A stretch of DNA of 64,000 nucleotides from Diplonema japonicum (GCA_964019335.1 OZ025764.1:1-64000); one strand, 5' to 3'; positions 9,147 to 19,374 are shown, counted from the first letter of the stretch. Notes: generated by a model from the letters alone, not told the origin. Numbers and translations are program-made.

Positions 9147-9348
9147 CTGTAAAACGAAAAACTCCCGGACGGAAAAATGTCCGGGTTTTTTTGTGGCGTC
9201 CGGGAGTTTTTTTGTCGGTCAGGGGGGGCCTTGTGCTGCCTTCCAGGCAAACGTGTGGAAAAAAAAAAAACCAGGAGCTGCTACCCCCCTCCCCCCAGAA
9301 TTTTTTGGTGTCCGGGATTTCTTCCAACCGTCATTATTCGTTTTACAG
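9147..9348. repeat. Inverted-repeat element with internal hairpin
   Basis: CTGTAAAACGAA (9147-9158) is the exact reverse complement of TTCGTTTTACAG (9337-9348). Next to the left end, AAAAACTCCCGGACG (9157-9171) pairs with CGTCCGGGAGTTTTT (9197-9211), and TGTCCGGG recurs at 9309-9316. It resembles a short non-autonomous DNA element. TTTTACAGTAATTC, the right-end junction, also appears at about 53707. Confidence 0.5.
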
Positions 9349-10195
9349 TAATTCTTTATCTGGTGACTATATGTCTTTTCTGTTGTTCGGCACAAAAAGT
9401 TTGCATATAGCTATAAAATTATTTTTCCTTTCTTTTTTTTTTTTTTTTTTTTTGGATCGCAACACTATCTTCCCAAAGCGGTTTGCTTTTTTTGAACAAA
9501 CTTCTCCAAAAGGGGGAGGGGAAAATAGGCGGGAAAGGGGGGTGTGGGGGACAAAGGCCTATTGTATAAATCTTTTTTTTTTTCCCCCTTTTAACCTCAT
9601 CACCGATGCCGGCTTAATTTAACACTAGTAAGGCCGCTGCACGCTTACATAAAAAAAAGAAAAAAAAAGAAAAAACACGGTTGCCGGGTGCTAACACATG
9701 AAGAGTTGTAGTGAAAATGGCCTTTTTTTTTTTTTTTTTTTCCTCCCTTTTTTTTTTTTCTTCTTTTTTCATCTTCTCGTGCTAGCGGGTGTTCGATCCC
9801 AAGTTTTCCTCCGAAAACTGCCCTCAAAAGGAGAACAAGGAAACATTCCATCTATTCCTTTTTTTTCCCGGTGCGCTGATTGATCTTATTACCCACCGGG
9901 GGGCTGGGGACGCTACGTGTTCAACGAAAAAAAAAAAATGAAAAAAAAAAACTGTATAAAAAAAAACTGTATAAAAAAAAAATTTTTTTTTCGGGGTGTA
10001 TAATATATCCTGCTACTGGGGGGGTGGGTTTTGCCTTTTTTTAAAAATTAAAAAAAAAAAGAAAAAAAAAATTCAATTCTTCAAAAAAAAAAAAAAAAAA
10101 AAAAAAAAATTCTCTTTTTTTTTTTTTTTTAAACTTCTTTTCCCTTCTTTTTTCATTTTTTTTTAAAAATTTTTTTTTATTATTTTTTATATCTT

Positions 10196-12886
10196 TTACG
10201 ATCCGAGATCTTCACTAGCACACATGCATTTCGCAGACGGAGGGCTGGGGGCCTCTGCCTGACACACAGGGGGGGACGAGGTACACCTACCTTGCATCTG
10301 ATCCCACACACATCCCGCTGAATTAAACTTCTGCCTGCACGACGTCACTGTGGTATGCCTGGCGCACTCCGTATCAGAAACAATGGCAAGCGCCAAATAC
10401 TTCATCGGCCTGACCATCTTGGGGAGAAGCTCCACATCCTTATGATAAAGCTTCTTGCTGAAGACCACCATGTCGTGGGGCTTACCGTACACGGACACGA
10501 AGAACTTCGGCGAGCAAGGAATTCTAATCCAACCCTCCTGGATCAACAACATGGGGAGCCCGCCATCATAATTCATTGAACACGGGTAGCAAGACTCGAA
10601 CATTACATAAACGGTGCAAGAGTCGAACAAGCAAACAACCTCAACCTCACTTCCTGACGCCAAATCCTCCTTTGGAAAGTACATCCGCACATCATTAAAA
10701 AATTTAGGAACAACAGACAGCTTTGATTCACCATAATTACTCCAGGCAGCCATGTTTGGCGCGCCTTTTCTAACATCAACCTTGACATTCGGCGTGATGA
10801 GCAGCTCGACATGGCGGACGATGCCTGTATTATGCTTCTTCGAGTGCTTGACGGTGGCGGGTACTTTAGTGAATTCCTCGTCACCTCGCGAACCGAAGTC
10901 GATCTCTTCTGTGAAAACTGCTTTGTTTGAAACACCATGTTTAACCTCGTTGGGTCGAGCATCAATGACCAACAAACAGTCTTGCAATGCCACGTATGCC
11001 GTCCAGTCGATTACTTCAATGAAAAGCGCTTTTGCGGATGTTTCCGTCATGCCGACCATGCGAGCGATTCTTGCATCACGCACATCGACGATGCCCGCGC
11101 CGTAGTCGCCGGCGACGAAAACGTAGCCTTCGAACCATACTAGACTGTTGATCGAGGTTACGACATTGACCTTCGACAGGAATCGTAGCTCGCTTCCCTC
11201 AGCGTGCATGATGTAAATGTGTTGTTCCTGCCCCACGAACATGGTGTCCCCCGTCACATCCAACGCTGTGATTATCTTATCCATTCTGTACTTGGCCTTC
11301 AGGTTAAACACCTTAGGTGACGTGTTGTCCCAAACCATGATGTACCGTTCAGTGGTGACAGCGTACAAACGGGTTCCCCTTCTAACGGTGAGCGTTACTT
11401 CGCCTTCCGTGTCCATCTTCCCAACACCAAATGGTTCCTCTGCTGAGGATATGTCGATGATGTACAGGTATGAGTTGTAAGTCGATGTCAGGAACACGTA
11501 AGCAACTTGAAGGTAAACGTCGATTTCCTTTATGACGCCTTCATAGGAAGGAATGGAGAATAAACCGCGCATTGAGAAGGTGCTGTCTGCAGAGTGGATC
11601 TTGAACCCGTCGTGGTCGGCAACGACGAACAGTCCCTCATGCTGCGCCACCGCGTTGACCGGCGATGTAACACTTGCCGACCCGATCACTGTCGGCCTTG
11701 ACAACGTGCTTGTTTCAAGCATCGCCGTACCCTTCCCATCCAACGACAGGTACAGAAAACCCCTTGACCCGAACAACGATTTCGGTGGGGCTTGGAATTT
11801 CATAACACTTTTAATAACTGACGACGGGTACTCACCAATAGGCGGGGACGGGGTTTCCGGAGGCGGAACTTCGATCACCACTGGAGGTACCGGCGTGACA
11901 GGAGCAGATACCGGTGTTGGTTCGTCAGTGTCCATGGGCCGGCGGCTTAACGTTCTGAGAGGCAAGCCTTCAATAGACACGATTTCCTTTCCGGACGACA
12001 CGGCGTATATTACGTTGTTGTGAACGACCATTGACCCCAACGACCCGAGGCCCTGTTTTGTAACTAGGAGGAAAGCCGCACGCTCGTTCGCAACATCAAC
12101 AATGGCGAGACCGGTACCCGTACCGAGGTAAAGGTAACCGTTGGTAGCAACCATCGAAAGCACCTTGAATGTAACGTACACGGTCGAAACTTCGATGTTC
12201 TTCTGGTTTAGAATGTGGATTTCATCCCCCGCTGCGATGAACACGTGTGTGGAGGATGCTGTTATACAGCAGGACGGAAGCCCGTATTGCGTTTCCCCGA
12301 TCAGCCTGATAGCGTTGTTGGAATTTATTTTGTAGGTGTACAACGTGCCGGACGCTGACAGAATGTATAGAAATTCGTCGAGAATCTGCATGGACTGCAG
12401 TTTAGGGACTGTTACCTTGTCTACTTTTAAAGGGTCTTCTGGGTTGGTTACGTCTACGAGGAATATCGATGCTGTTTTCGAGTCCGGTGAGAGGCAGTAC
12501 ACAAAGGCAAGTTTAGCGTTCCCAACAATATCTTCCGCTACTTTTTTTGAACCGAGAACTATCGACCCGATTCGAACGGGGACGGAGGGGTCCATGAAAT
12601 CGTAAATCGCCATGCCACCGATTCCATCTGCTAGATACCCGAAGTCTCCTATCACGTGTAGCCGCATCGCGTGCCCGCTCTCGGGCTGGGCGGTGGCGAC
12701 CATGCTGCCCTTTGACACGTTCAACGCTACCATCCCTCTCCGCCCCATGGTGCCGTAGACCACCGATCCCAATGTTGCCAGGTTAAGTACACCGTCTTGC
12801 TTTATCCGCTGCGTCACTTCCAAGTGGTCGCACCTTCCCATTGTTGCCAAGCTTAACACTACAACACTCAATATAACTGCTCGCAT
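10196..12886 (-). CDS. Secreted LVIVD-type beta-propeller protein
   Basis: 896 residues; the ATG at 12886 is directly preceded by a long A run on the coding strand. Residues 1-19 (MRAVILSVVVLSLATMGRC) are a signal peptide. Residues about 30-310 and 365-640 are two sets of repeats of the form 'GYLYLG.G.GLAIVDVAN' or 'YLYIIDISSAEEP', typical of LVIVD repeats that build beta-propellers. A Pro/Thr/Val-rich linker (about 318-355) separates them. The C-terminal part has a beta-rich stretch with SYxxPCS-like cysteines and ends with a cysteine cluster (CARHTTVTSCRQ, SGCVWDQMQGRC) similar to PSI-type modules. No membrane anchor is seen after the signal peptide. Probable extracellular binding or structural role; ligand unknown. 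Confidence 0.8.
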   Translation of the reverse strand: MRAVILSVVVLSLATMGRCDHLEVTQRIKQDGVLNLATLGSVVYGTMGRRGMVALNVSKGSMVATAQPESGHAMRLHVIGDFGYLADGIGGMAIYDFMDPSVPVRIGSIVLGSKKVAEDIVGNAKLAFVYCLSPDSKTASIFLVDVTNPEDPLKVDKVTVPKLQSMQILDEFLYILSASGTLYTYKINSNNAIRLIGETQYGLPSCCITASSTHVFIAAGDEIHILNQKNIEVSTVYVTFKVLSMVATNGYLYLGTGTGLAIVDVANERAAFLLVTKQGLGSLGSMVVHNNVIYAVSSGKEIVSIEGLPLRTLSRRPMDTDEPTPVSAPVTPVPPVVIEVPPPETPSPPIGEYPSSVIKSVMKFQAPPKSLFGSRGFLYLSLDGKGTAMLETSTLSRPTVIGSASVTSPVNAVAQHEGLFVVADHDGFKIHSADSTFSMRGLFSIPSYEGVIKEIDVYLQVAYVFLTSTYNSYLYIIDISSAEEPFGVGKMDTEGEVTLTVRRGTRLYAVTTERYIMVWDNTSPKVFNLKAKYRMDKIITALDVTGDTMFVGQEQHIYIMHAEGSELRFLSKVNVVTSINSLVWFEGYVFVAGDYGAGIVDVRDARIARMVGMTETSAKALFIEVIDWTAYVALQDCLLVIDARPNEVKHGVSNKAVFTEEIDFGSRGDEEFTKVPATVKHSKKHNTGIVRHVELLITPNVKVDVRKGAPNMAAWSNYGESKLSVVPKFFNDVRMYFPKEDLASGSEVEVVCLFDSCTVYVMFESCYPCSMNYDGGLPMLLIQEGWIRIPCSPKFFVSVYGKPHDMVVFSKKLYHKDVELLPKMVRPMKYLALAIVSDTECARHTTVTSCRQKFNSAGCVWDQMQGRCTSSPPVCQAEAPSPPSAKCMCASEDLGS

Positions 12887-13200
12887 TTTTTTTTTTTTTT
12901 TTTTTGTAACTTTTTTTTTTTTGTTATTTTTTTTTTTTTTTTTTTTTTGGGTGGTGGAAGAAAAAAAAAAGAAGGAACAAAAAAAAAGTAGGAGGGCAAG
13001 GGTATTTTTCTTTTTTGAATCTTTTTTTTTTTTTTTTTTTTTTCTTGTTGCAAGGAAAAGAAGGAATATAAAAAAAAAAAAAAAAGAAAGAAGAAAAAAA
13101 AAATGAAAAACGTGGTTACAAAAAAGTATTCTTTCTTTCCTTTTTTTTTTTTTTTTTTTTTGTAAAACGCATAAACGTCAAACTAAAGAAAAAAGAAATC
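12887..13200. other. Leader and spacer of long A/T runs
   Basis: Directly 5' of the propeller gene. On the coding strand it holds A runs against the ATG, then a pyrimidine tract (complement of 12958-12985), which would suit a trans-splice acceptor region. Nothing else is seen. Confidence 0.5.
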
Positions 13201-13348
13201 TAACCTGTGCGGCGCCACCTCTCAGACATGGCGTGCCTGGTCTCCGTAGTGCAATAGCAAATGACTGCCCGGGGACAAGGTTTACCTCTACTTGTCGTTT
13301 TCCCCTAGCACCTGAAATGACTCGCCTAGACCCGGCCAAAGGTCTTGC
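13201..13348 (+). repeat. Dispersed repeat D, copy 1
   Basis: Shares TAACCTGTGCGGC.CCAC, CTCAGACAT.GGCGTGCCTG, TGAAATGACTCGC and CTAGACCCGGCCAAAGG with 33590-33776. A partial copy lies at 14406-14465 and a 28-base scrap at 41742-41769. Orientation is arbitrary; no coding sense. Confidence 0.65.
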
Positions 13349-13491
13349 TGCCCTTCAAAAAAAGAAGATTTTCCTTCTTTTTTTCTTTTTTCCTTTTTTT
13401 TTTCTTTTACAAACCAGAAGATTTAGCGGAAAAAAAAAAAATTAAAGAGGTAAAAGGAAATCCCTGATCTGGGACGTCCTGTCTTGTTCTT

Positions 13492-14340
13492 CTACCTGCC
13501 CCTATCTCCCTTCAGCGGCTTCGGTCTTTCCTTTTTGGGCTGAGCCCGCTCCCTCATGGCGCTCACCCGCTCCTTCTGCCACTGCTGTCTCAGTTTCTGG
13601 AGGTCCTTCTTCGTCTGTTCCGAGACGTGCAGCGGTCTTCTGTCCCAGCCCAAGACCTTTCTCCCCCCTATGGTCCTCAGGCCGTGGTTCCGCCGTTGCT
13701 CCGCCGGTATGGCTCTGTGTCCCCTGACCTTCCTCCTTATCCGCGCGTCCTGCCAGCCCTCCTGCAGCCTCACCAGCAGGCCATGTAGCCGTCTCGCCTT
13801 TTTACCTATTAGTGTCAGGTCTCCACGTTCACCCACCAGCGACTTCATTGTGCTGTTCTCGAAGTCCAGCGCAAGCTCTATTGTCGTGACCGTTGTTCTC
13901 CTCGGGCCCCGGTACCACTTGAGCTGCCCTAGCCATTTGACGATCTCCTGTCCGTACTGTTTCATGAGCCCCCCCCTACATGTTGTCGTAGTTCTCTCCA
14001 TGTCGGTGTCGGGTGTCTTTTTCCTTCTGTGATCACTTCCCACGGGTGAGTCGTGTACCTCTCCAGTGCCCTCTTTTCTTGCAGGCGGCGGTCTCGTTCT
14101 GTTACCACCTCCAGGAGGTAGAGCTGCAGGCTCTTGAGATGCTCTTTGTCGTGTCCTCGCGGCAGCACTCCGTGCAGCTGCATGCACCTCGGCATGGCCG
14201 TCCGTTCCTCCACCACTGCTCTGTTAGCTTCCTTGTTTTGTATTTCCCTTGCCAACTCGCAGTCCCACAGCGCGTGCTTGAGCATGTCGTGCTCATGCAC
14301 CTCGTGTTCACCAAAATCAAAAAAAAAAGAGAAAAAAAGG
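13492..14340 (-). pseudogene. Reverse-transcriptase C-terminal remnant, frameshifted
   Basis: Two overlapping minus-strand frames together read like the tail of a non-LTR retrotransposon polymerase. The upstream frame (to about 13970) has HEHDMLKHALWDCELAREIQ, like the C/H motif after the thumb. The downstream frame (from about 14010) has IVKWLGQLKW, TTIELALDFENSTMKS and GGRKVLGWDRRPLHVS. The switch of frame near 13970-14010 breaks the gene. The remnant at 51897 shares the last motifs in the same order. The fingers and palm with the YxDD box are absent, so the copy is dead and 5'-truncated; its 5' border is an A/T run (14328-14360). Confidence 0.55.
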
Positions 14341-14405
14341 ACAAAAAAAAAAAAAAAAAAACCTGATCTCGAATAAACTTCTAGAAGCAAATGGACAATG
14401 TCACT

Positions 14406-14465
14406 CTGAAATGACTTATTTTCAAGGGGATGTCGCTACGCACCCACACCCGGCCAAAGGTCTTT
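14406..14465 (+). repeat. Dispersed repeat D, partial copy
   Basis: CTGAAATGACTTATTTTCAA, then GATGTCGCTACGCACC and CACCCGGCCAAAGGTC, the right-hand end of repeat D. It sits on the other side of the RT remnant from copy 1. Confidence 0.55.
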
Positions 14466-14664
14466 TGCCATATGTGTAAAGGGTAATCTTTCCTTTTTTG
14501 TTCCTTTCCCACCTTCTTTCTTGCTAAGCATGCTACGAATTAAGTGAGCTGCAGCATCCTTTCACAAAAAAGAAAAATAAAGAGGGAGAAGAAGAAGAAA
14601 AAAAAAAGATCTTAAAAAAAAAAGTTAGTAGTTGTAGGTATTGTCAATTGCTAAAAAAAAAAAA

Positions 14665-14981
14665 AACTATTCTGTTAACTGAATCGTCCAATACTACCTA
14701 TAGGCGCTCTTGCAACGACCACAGCCATCGCCAACGTGCCAAAAAAAATGGGCTAAACTCGCACACTGGTGTGAGCTTCAAGGGAGCTAAACGTTTCAGA
14801 CATGGCGTGCCACACCCATAGGCCTCACGACCGGGGAGGGGGGGTATTTATCTTTCGCCCGTAAGCTAGAGTGCGCATGCATCCCCAGCTCGCTTTGGGA
14901 GGTGTTGCCAACACCTGGGTCGCTTCGCGGTCCGACCTGCTGCCCAATTCAAAGCGCGGTTGCGGTAAATCCAAGCCCCCT
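14665..14981 (+). repeat. Dispersed repeat E, copy 1
   Basis: Closely related to 33838-34065: AACTATTCTGTTAACTGAAT, TGGGCTAAACTCGCACACTG, GTAAGCTAGAGTGCGCATGC, CCCCAGCTCGCTTTGGGAGG and CCCAATTCAAAGCGCGGTTG. This copy has two extra stretches relative to the other, one of them containing CAGACATGGCGTGCC from repeat D. No coding sense; origin unknown. Confidence 0.65.
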
Positions 14982-15186
14982 AAGCATCGACACGATTAAC
15001 AAAGGGATATCTTGTTCACCAAAAAAAAAAAAAAAAAGAAATACGAAATGAACCCATATGTCACTCGCTCTAGGGGCGTGACATAAAATTCATTGTTTGT
15101 TCTTTTTTTTTTGATTTTTTGTGCTCAGATTCCCTAATGTGAAAAGATCAAAAGCGACACCCAAGCACAAAAAAGACCTCTAAAAG
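14982..15186. other. Spacer, nothing recognised
   Basis: AT-rich with an A run at 15020-15036. No gene, RNA or repeat that I can support. Confidence 0.4.
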
Positions 15187-15293
15187 GGGAAACTGGCCGT
15201 AGTTTGTACGTGCCGGGTAAAACCTGGAAGAAAGTTTGTCAACCCGTAAACCCGTTGCCTACGTTCCCCTTTTGCTTTAAACAGGTCAAAAGA
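15187..15293 (+). repeat. Dispersed repeat A, copy 4
   Basis: GGAAACTGGCCGTAGTTTGT, ACGTGCCGGGTAAAACCTGG, GTTTGTCAACCCG, ACGTTCCCCTTTTGC and AACAGGTCAAAAGA. The A tail is replaced by a T/A mix. Same plus orientation as the other copies. Confidence 0.7.
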
Positions 15294-15526
15294 TTTTTTT
15301 AAAAAAAATAAAAAAAGGGAAAAGGGGTGAGGATGTTAATCCTGCTTTTTTTTTTTTTTTTTTTTTTTTCAATTCCCCCATCAAAAAAAAAAAAAGTGGT
15401 TCAGAGCTCAAAGCAAAAAAATCGGGGGGAAGGAGGAGGGGGAACTTAAAAAAAATGATAACCAAAAATTATAATGTACATTTTTTTTCTTTTTTTTCTT
15501 CCTTTTTTTTTTTTTTTTTTTTTTTT

Positions 15527-18169
15527 TCAAACATCTTTCTCGTCCTTCGACTCTTCCATCTCGTTGGTGTCAGGGTGGACCTTAAGATTGTCATTCGAAA
15601 GCGGGTTCATGTGCGTCATCGTTTCAAGATCTTCCGCTGAAATGTAAGGCGCCGGACCGACGAACGAAAGGAAAACCGGCAGAACCACCACCCCAAACCA
15701 CAACCCGAAAAATATAATAAGCACAAACATCCTGAAGAAAACCGTGAAGATGTAGCTCTTCGCCGTAACGAGAGGAAAAACAGCCAAAAACGTAGAAAAT
15801 CCACCGTTAACCACCGCTGGACCCATCTTCCACAGTGCATACGCAGCACGGTCAGGCCTCGGACCCTTCACCTGCAAATATGAGTGTGCAATGTGCACAG
15901 AATAATCAACAGCCAGCCCGATGGCCACTACAAGACAGATAATAGAAACTGCGTTAAAATCAACCCCGAAGTAATACATAAACCCGAGTAAGCACACATC
16001 AACGCATCCAATAATTACCACCACGATGACACCCATAAGCACATTAGCCAACGTTACAGTCACAATGGAAAAGACGCACGCTGCTGCCACCGCGATGTTC
16101 CGCGTCACTTCCGGAACAAGTTCTTTGTAGCCTTCCCAGAACACAAAAAAGAACGCGAATGGAAAAACCCGTTCAGTCCCGTACACGGCTACGTCGCCGC
16201 GTAGGCGGCCAAGACACTCGATGGCATCCTCTCCATCGTCCATGGGATCTCTGATGATGAAAAATGACGCGCGTGACGTCTCCACCGCTGTTCCGTCCTC
16301 GTTCCACATCACATTTCGATACTGCGAGGCGCCTTCTGGCGGTCCCGTTGATGTAGCGAGGAATAGTTTCAACAAGCTGTAAAAATCGTTTTGAACAACT
16401 CCCCCGTCTGTTGTGTTGATCGACGCCGCATGGTTCATCGCTACCCAACGTGTAAACGACCACAGATAGAAATCTGTCGTTCCCGGTACCACCCATTTCG
16501 AACCCGTCGCGGAGGTGATTGTTGTGTTCATGAACCCCTGCGAGGCAGCGTGGTCGACCAGATCCGAAAAATAAAAATCGACGGGAGCTGACGATCCGGG
16601 GAAAAAATCGTCCCGCGCGTTCAGAACGGTTCTCCCGTCTGTGCCGTCCGGGACGAACCATTCGTTGCTGAAGTTTACCCTTATGACCGTGCACCCGTAG
16701 ATCCCCAATGCGAAGAACACTATTGTCAGTACAATTGACACCACTCTACCTGGCGTGCTCATTAAGACCTTAGGAAGTGTGGTTGATATGAATCTTGTGA
16801 ACACACCACGCCGTGCCTCGTGGAAAGCTCTGTTTTTGTTCACGCAGATCCCAGCGTCGCTGGACACCTTGATGCAACACAAAAAGTCGGGACGGCTGCT
16901 TTCTTGTCGCAAAGATGAAAGATACGCCAGTGCTACGAAAAACGTGGATTGATAGAGAAAGTCGAACGCAATGCCCGTTGCAGCGTAGTAGCAAAAATCC
17001 CGTAGTGCGGGGAACACGGTTCCCGACCCTGCAAGGAACGCTACACAGTCTGTCAAGGAAGTGACCGTGATGGCGGGTCCAGCATGGCGCAATGCCGCGA
17101 TCATCCTCTCCTTCATGTCAGGAATATGCGCCGCGTCCCACCACGAATCCATAATGACAAATGTGTCATCAATCCCAATCCCCAACAAAACCAGTATCAA
17201 AACCTGCGTCACATTATTGAACTTCACTCCTATGTACCACATTAAACCATACGCTGAAAAGGTAGACATCAACACCGACACCACAGTCAGCAGCCCTAGC
17301 GAGGCGTGGGAGTATGTGAACCTCTGTCTGCCCAATACCAGCGACGAATAGACCACCATCATCATATATCCAGCGATGAGGGAGGACAGGTCATTGCTGA
17401 TTGCCTCCTCTGCTGCCTTGTCCTGCCCCCCGTCCGTGTGCAGATACGACTGGATACCGAGGGGCAGGTCCCGTTTTTCCGAAGAAGCAGCGTCAGTGAT
17501 CTGCTCCTCGTACCCTACCACCCAATCGATGTCGTTGCTGTGCAGCACGTATTCCAACCGCATCGCTTCTGCCGACACAATGTTCCCTGCTGCGTCCGAC
17601 TTTGTTGTTGATAGATAATAGGACAGAGGTGGGCCTGTCGGGTGTAGTGTCCTCCATGCTATTGTGTTGACCGTTCCCACGGGGTTGGGGTCGAGCTCGA
17701 GTAACGTTTTGTTGTGATTCCAAAATGTGAGAACGGACGCCGGTGGTAGGCATTCGCCGGTGTCATCTTTCAAGCACAGATCTGGGAAGGATGTGTTACC
17801 AGCCTGGAACTTGATGAACCACTGGTGGTAGTCCATCATTTGTAAGAGTCGGGGTTTTGTCAGCATGTTTCTGTCTCCCTCCCTTGCTATGATGTACGTC
17901 ACGGCGCGTCTTTCGGCCTCTCCGTAGAAGTCTTCCACCCAGACGTTTTCTTTCTTCGCTCTGCTGTTTGGTGGTGTGAACTGGTTTTCCTCTTTTGTTT
18001 CTTCCTGATAGAACCACACCCCCTGCCCCATTACCACTGTCATCAAAACCGTTCCGCCAATAACCGCCCAGGGCCACGACACCACAACCGTCGCAATCCG
18101 CGAGAACGTGGTTTCCATTGCATTATGCACTGCATGCGAGACCTTATCCAGCGTGTCCTGCATACCCAT
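15527..18169 (-). CDS. Patched/RND-type membrane transporter with sterol-sensing-like domain
   Basis: 880 residues from MGMQDTLDKV; the 22 codons before it only translate the A-rich leader. The plan is that of the Patched/Dispatched/NPC1 branch of the RND superfamily: TM1 (about 25-48), a large luminal loop, a block of five helices (about 262-418) holding GIGIDDTFVIMD at 330-341, a cytosolic stretch, TM7 (about 472-495), a second loop, then five helices (about 688-835) holding GLAVDYSVHIAHSYL at 751-765. The acidic residues within the two motifs (DD at 334-335, D755) are those expected to carry the ion coupling in RND pumps. Likely moves a lipid or hydrophobic ligand across or within a membrane; substrate unknown. 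The tail is short and acidic (EESKDEKDV). Confidence 0.9.
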   Translation of the reverse strand: MGMQDTLDKVSHAVHNAMETTFSRIATVVVSWPWAVIGGTVLMTVVMGQGVWFYQEETKEENQFTPPNSRAKKENVWVEDFYGEAERRAVTYIIAREGDRNMLTKPRLLQMMDYHQWFIKFQAGNTSFPDLCLKDDTGECLPPASVLTFWNHNKTLLELDPNPVGTVNTIAWRTLHPTGPPLSYYLSTTKSDAAGNIVSAEAMRLEYVLHSNDIDWVVGYEEQITDAASSEKRDLPLGIQSYLHTDGGQDKAAEEAISNDLSSLIAGYMMMVVYSSLVLGRQRFTYSHASLGLLTVVSVLMSTFSAYGLMWYIGVKFNNVTQVLILVLLGIGIDDTFVIMDSWWDAAHIPDMKERMIAALRHAGPAITVTSLTDCVAFLAGSGTVFPALRDFCYYAATGIAFDFLYQSTFFVALAYLSSLRQESSRPDFLCCIKVSSDAGICVNKNRAFHEARRGVFTRFISTTLPKVLMSTPGRVVSIVLTIVFFALGIYGCTVIRVNFSNEWFVPDGTDGRTVLNARDDFFPGSSAPVDFYFSDLVDHAASQGFMNTTITSATGSKWVVPGTTDFYLWSFTRWVAMNHAASINTTDGGVVQNDFYSLLKLFLATSTGPPEGASQYRNVMWNEDGTAVETSRASFFIIRDPMDDGEDAIECLGRLRGDVAVYGTERVFPFAFFFVFWEGYKELVPEVTRNIAVAAACVFSIVTVTLANVLMGVIVVVIIGCVDVCLLGFMYYFGVDFNAVSIICLVVAIGLAVDYSVHIAHSYLQVKGPRPDRAAYALWKMGPAVVNGGFSTFLAVFPLVTAKSYIFTVFFRMFVLIIFFGLWFGVVVLPVFLSFVGPAPYISAEDLETMTHMNPLSNDNLKVHPDTNEMEESKDEKDV

Positions 18170-18459
18170 TTTCTTTTTTTTTTTTTTTTTTTTTTTTGTG
18201 GAAAGGTGCTTCCCTAATGATAATGATGACACCACAAAAAAAAAAAAAAAAAAAGAAAAAGCTAATCAGCTGCTCCCGCCAAAGGGATAGGCAGTAGGGG
18301 GAAGTTACGAGCGACTTTTATTCGATATCCCAACGATTCCATCATAAGGACATAGACACCCGACGCCGGAGAGACAGGAAGTGAAAGAAAAGTACAAGAA
18401 AAAAAAACGCTAATTAGGCGCTCTTGCTAACGACCATATAGGTTTTTCTCTTCTCCATT
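18170..18459. other. Short spacer
   Basis: A-rich leader of the Patched-type gene next to its ATG, then a fragment TTAGGCGCTCTTGC (about 18413) also seen in repeat E. Nothing else supported. Confidence 0.4.
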
Positions 18460-19374
18460 TTACTCAAAGTTAATGGAGCTCACACCGATGCTGCTAGCGG
18501 AGAAGAGCTGTGCTCCTGTCATGGGCTCACCGCACTTCAACGGGAGGACCGCATCAGGGCGGGGGAGGACCTCGAAGATGTGTGAGCAGCGGGGGGGAAG
18601 AGAGGTACTGTTCGGGAGGACGACACGGTGAGGGGTGACGCACACCTCATGTTCCCGCCCTTGGCTCATCCTCTCTGCACACGACCCGAACAGCACCCCG
18701 AGGATGTTCCCCCCCTTGCTCGCAGTCATTCTCGACTCCATGCACACCCACTGGGCCTCTTCCCAGTCGTAAGCCTGCAGCCCCTTCCCCAGAGAGGACG
18801 CGTGTGTAACAGTCACGAGCCCCACATCCTTGTGCTCCTCAGCAGGGACTGCCACCTTCCCATCCTCCGTGAAGTCGAAGTGGTTGTACTTGAAGAACTC
18901 GTGGAACGATGCTGCGAACTCCGACTCGGGCTTCGCCGTCGACAGTTCCGCCTCAGGGTCCTCAAGTATTTCCTCCACCTCCCTTGCATCCAGCCCCATC
19001 CCGAGCAGCACTGCTTGTGCAATCACATACGCAGGCTTCTCGTATAGCCCGAGCACTTCAGCAGCCTCGTGCCACGGTGGTGTTCCAACTCCCCACCCCT
19101 CTCGGCACGACTTCACTTTCCGTACCTTCATCATCTCCTTCCTCTTTTCAGGGAGCTCGTTCCACCCCCATGTCCTCGTCCCGTCCTCTATCTGGAGCTC
19201 CCGCTTCCTCTCATCTGCGAAGAATTGTGAGGCAAGCGCAGCCCCCTTCTTCTGAAGCGTCTCGTGGTATGCAGGGTCCACCTCTACGAAGAAGTGTCCC
19301 CGTGCGAACACAGTTGTCAAGGAACGGAGATGCTCAGTGTCGTTGCAGGCTATCCAGTTCCGCAGGGCCGACAT
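18460..19374 (-). CDS. 2-oxoglutarate/Fe(II) dioxygenase (isopenicillin N synthase-like)
   Basis: 304 residues from the first in-frame ATG (MSALRNW). The stop-free frame extends upstream to 19455 without ATG and reads [20 protein letters not shown] before [17 protein letters not shown] equals the usual P.IDLS opening of this family, so the true protein probably starts further upstream. Counting from the valine codon at 19404, the Fe(II) ligands are H191 and D193 ([12 protein letters not shown]) and H259 (TPHRVVLP); R272 with S274 (RCS) would bind 2-oxoglutarate. All are present, so the enzyme should be active. The substrate could be a small molecule or a protein. The 5' end overlaps the ubiquitin-like ORF in another frame; see that entry for a possible single fused gene. 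Confidence 0.8.
   Translation of the reverse strand: MSALRNWIACNDTEHLRSLTTVFARGHFFVEVDPAYHETLQKKGAALASQFFADERKRELQIEDGTRTWGWNELPEKRKEMMKVRKVKSCREGWGVGTPPWHEAAEVLGLYEKPAYVIAQAVLLGMGLDAREVEEILEDPEAELSTAKPESEFAASFHEFFKYNHFDFTEDGKVAVPAEEHKDVGLVTVTHASSLGKGLQAYDWEEAQWVCMESRMTASKGGNILGVLFGSCAERMSQGREHEVCVTPHRVVLPNSTSLPPRCSHIFEVLPRPDAVLPLKCGEPMTGAQLFSASSIGVSSINFE

Larger units (their letters stand above)
5618..10195. other. AT-rich spacer with repeats, no convincing large gene
   Basis: Dominated by A, T, G and C runs (for example 6460-6480, 7003-7037, 8372-8398, 9055-9072). It contains a repeat A copy, two inverted-repeat elements, a GTATGTGACAGG motif copy, the SL match and one weak small ORF, listed separately. 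Upstream of the gene at 5617 (its 5' side), 5690-5830 is a purine-rich block, i.e. a pyrimidine tract on the coding strand, as expected before a trans-splice acceptor. Confidence 0.6.

Noticed and set aside
9775-9805. tRNA-like GTTCGATCCC
   Set aside because: No T-stem around it and no D-arm at the right distance.
18170-18235. Longer start of the Patched-type gene
   Set aside because: The extra residues end in a poly-Lys run from the A-rich leader; MGMQDTLDKV is the natural start.
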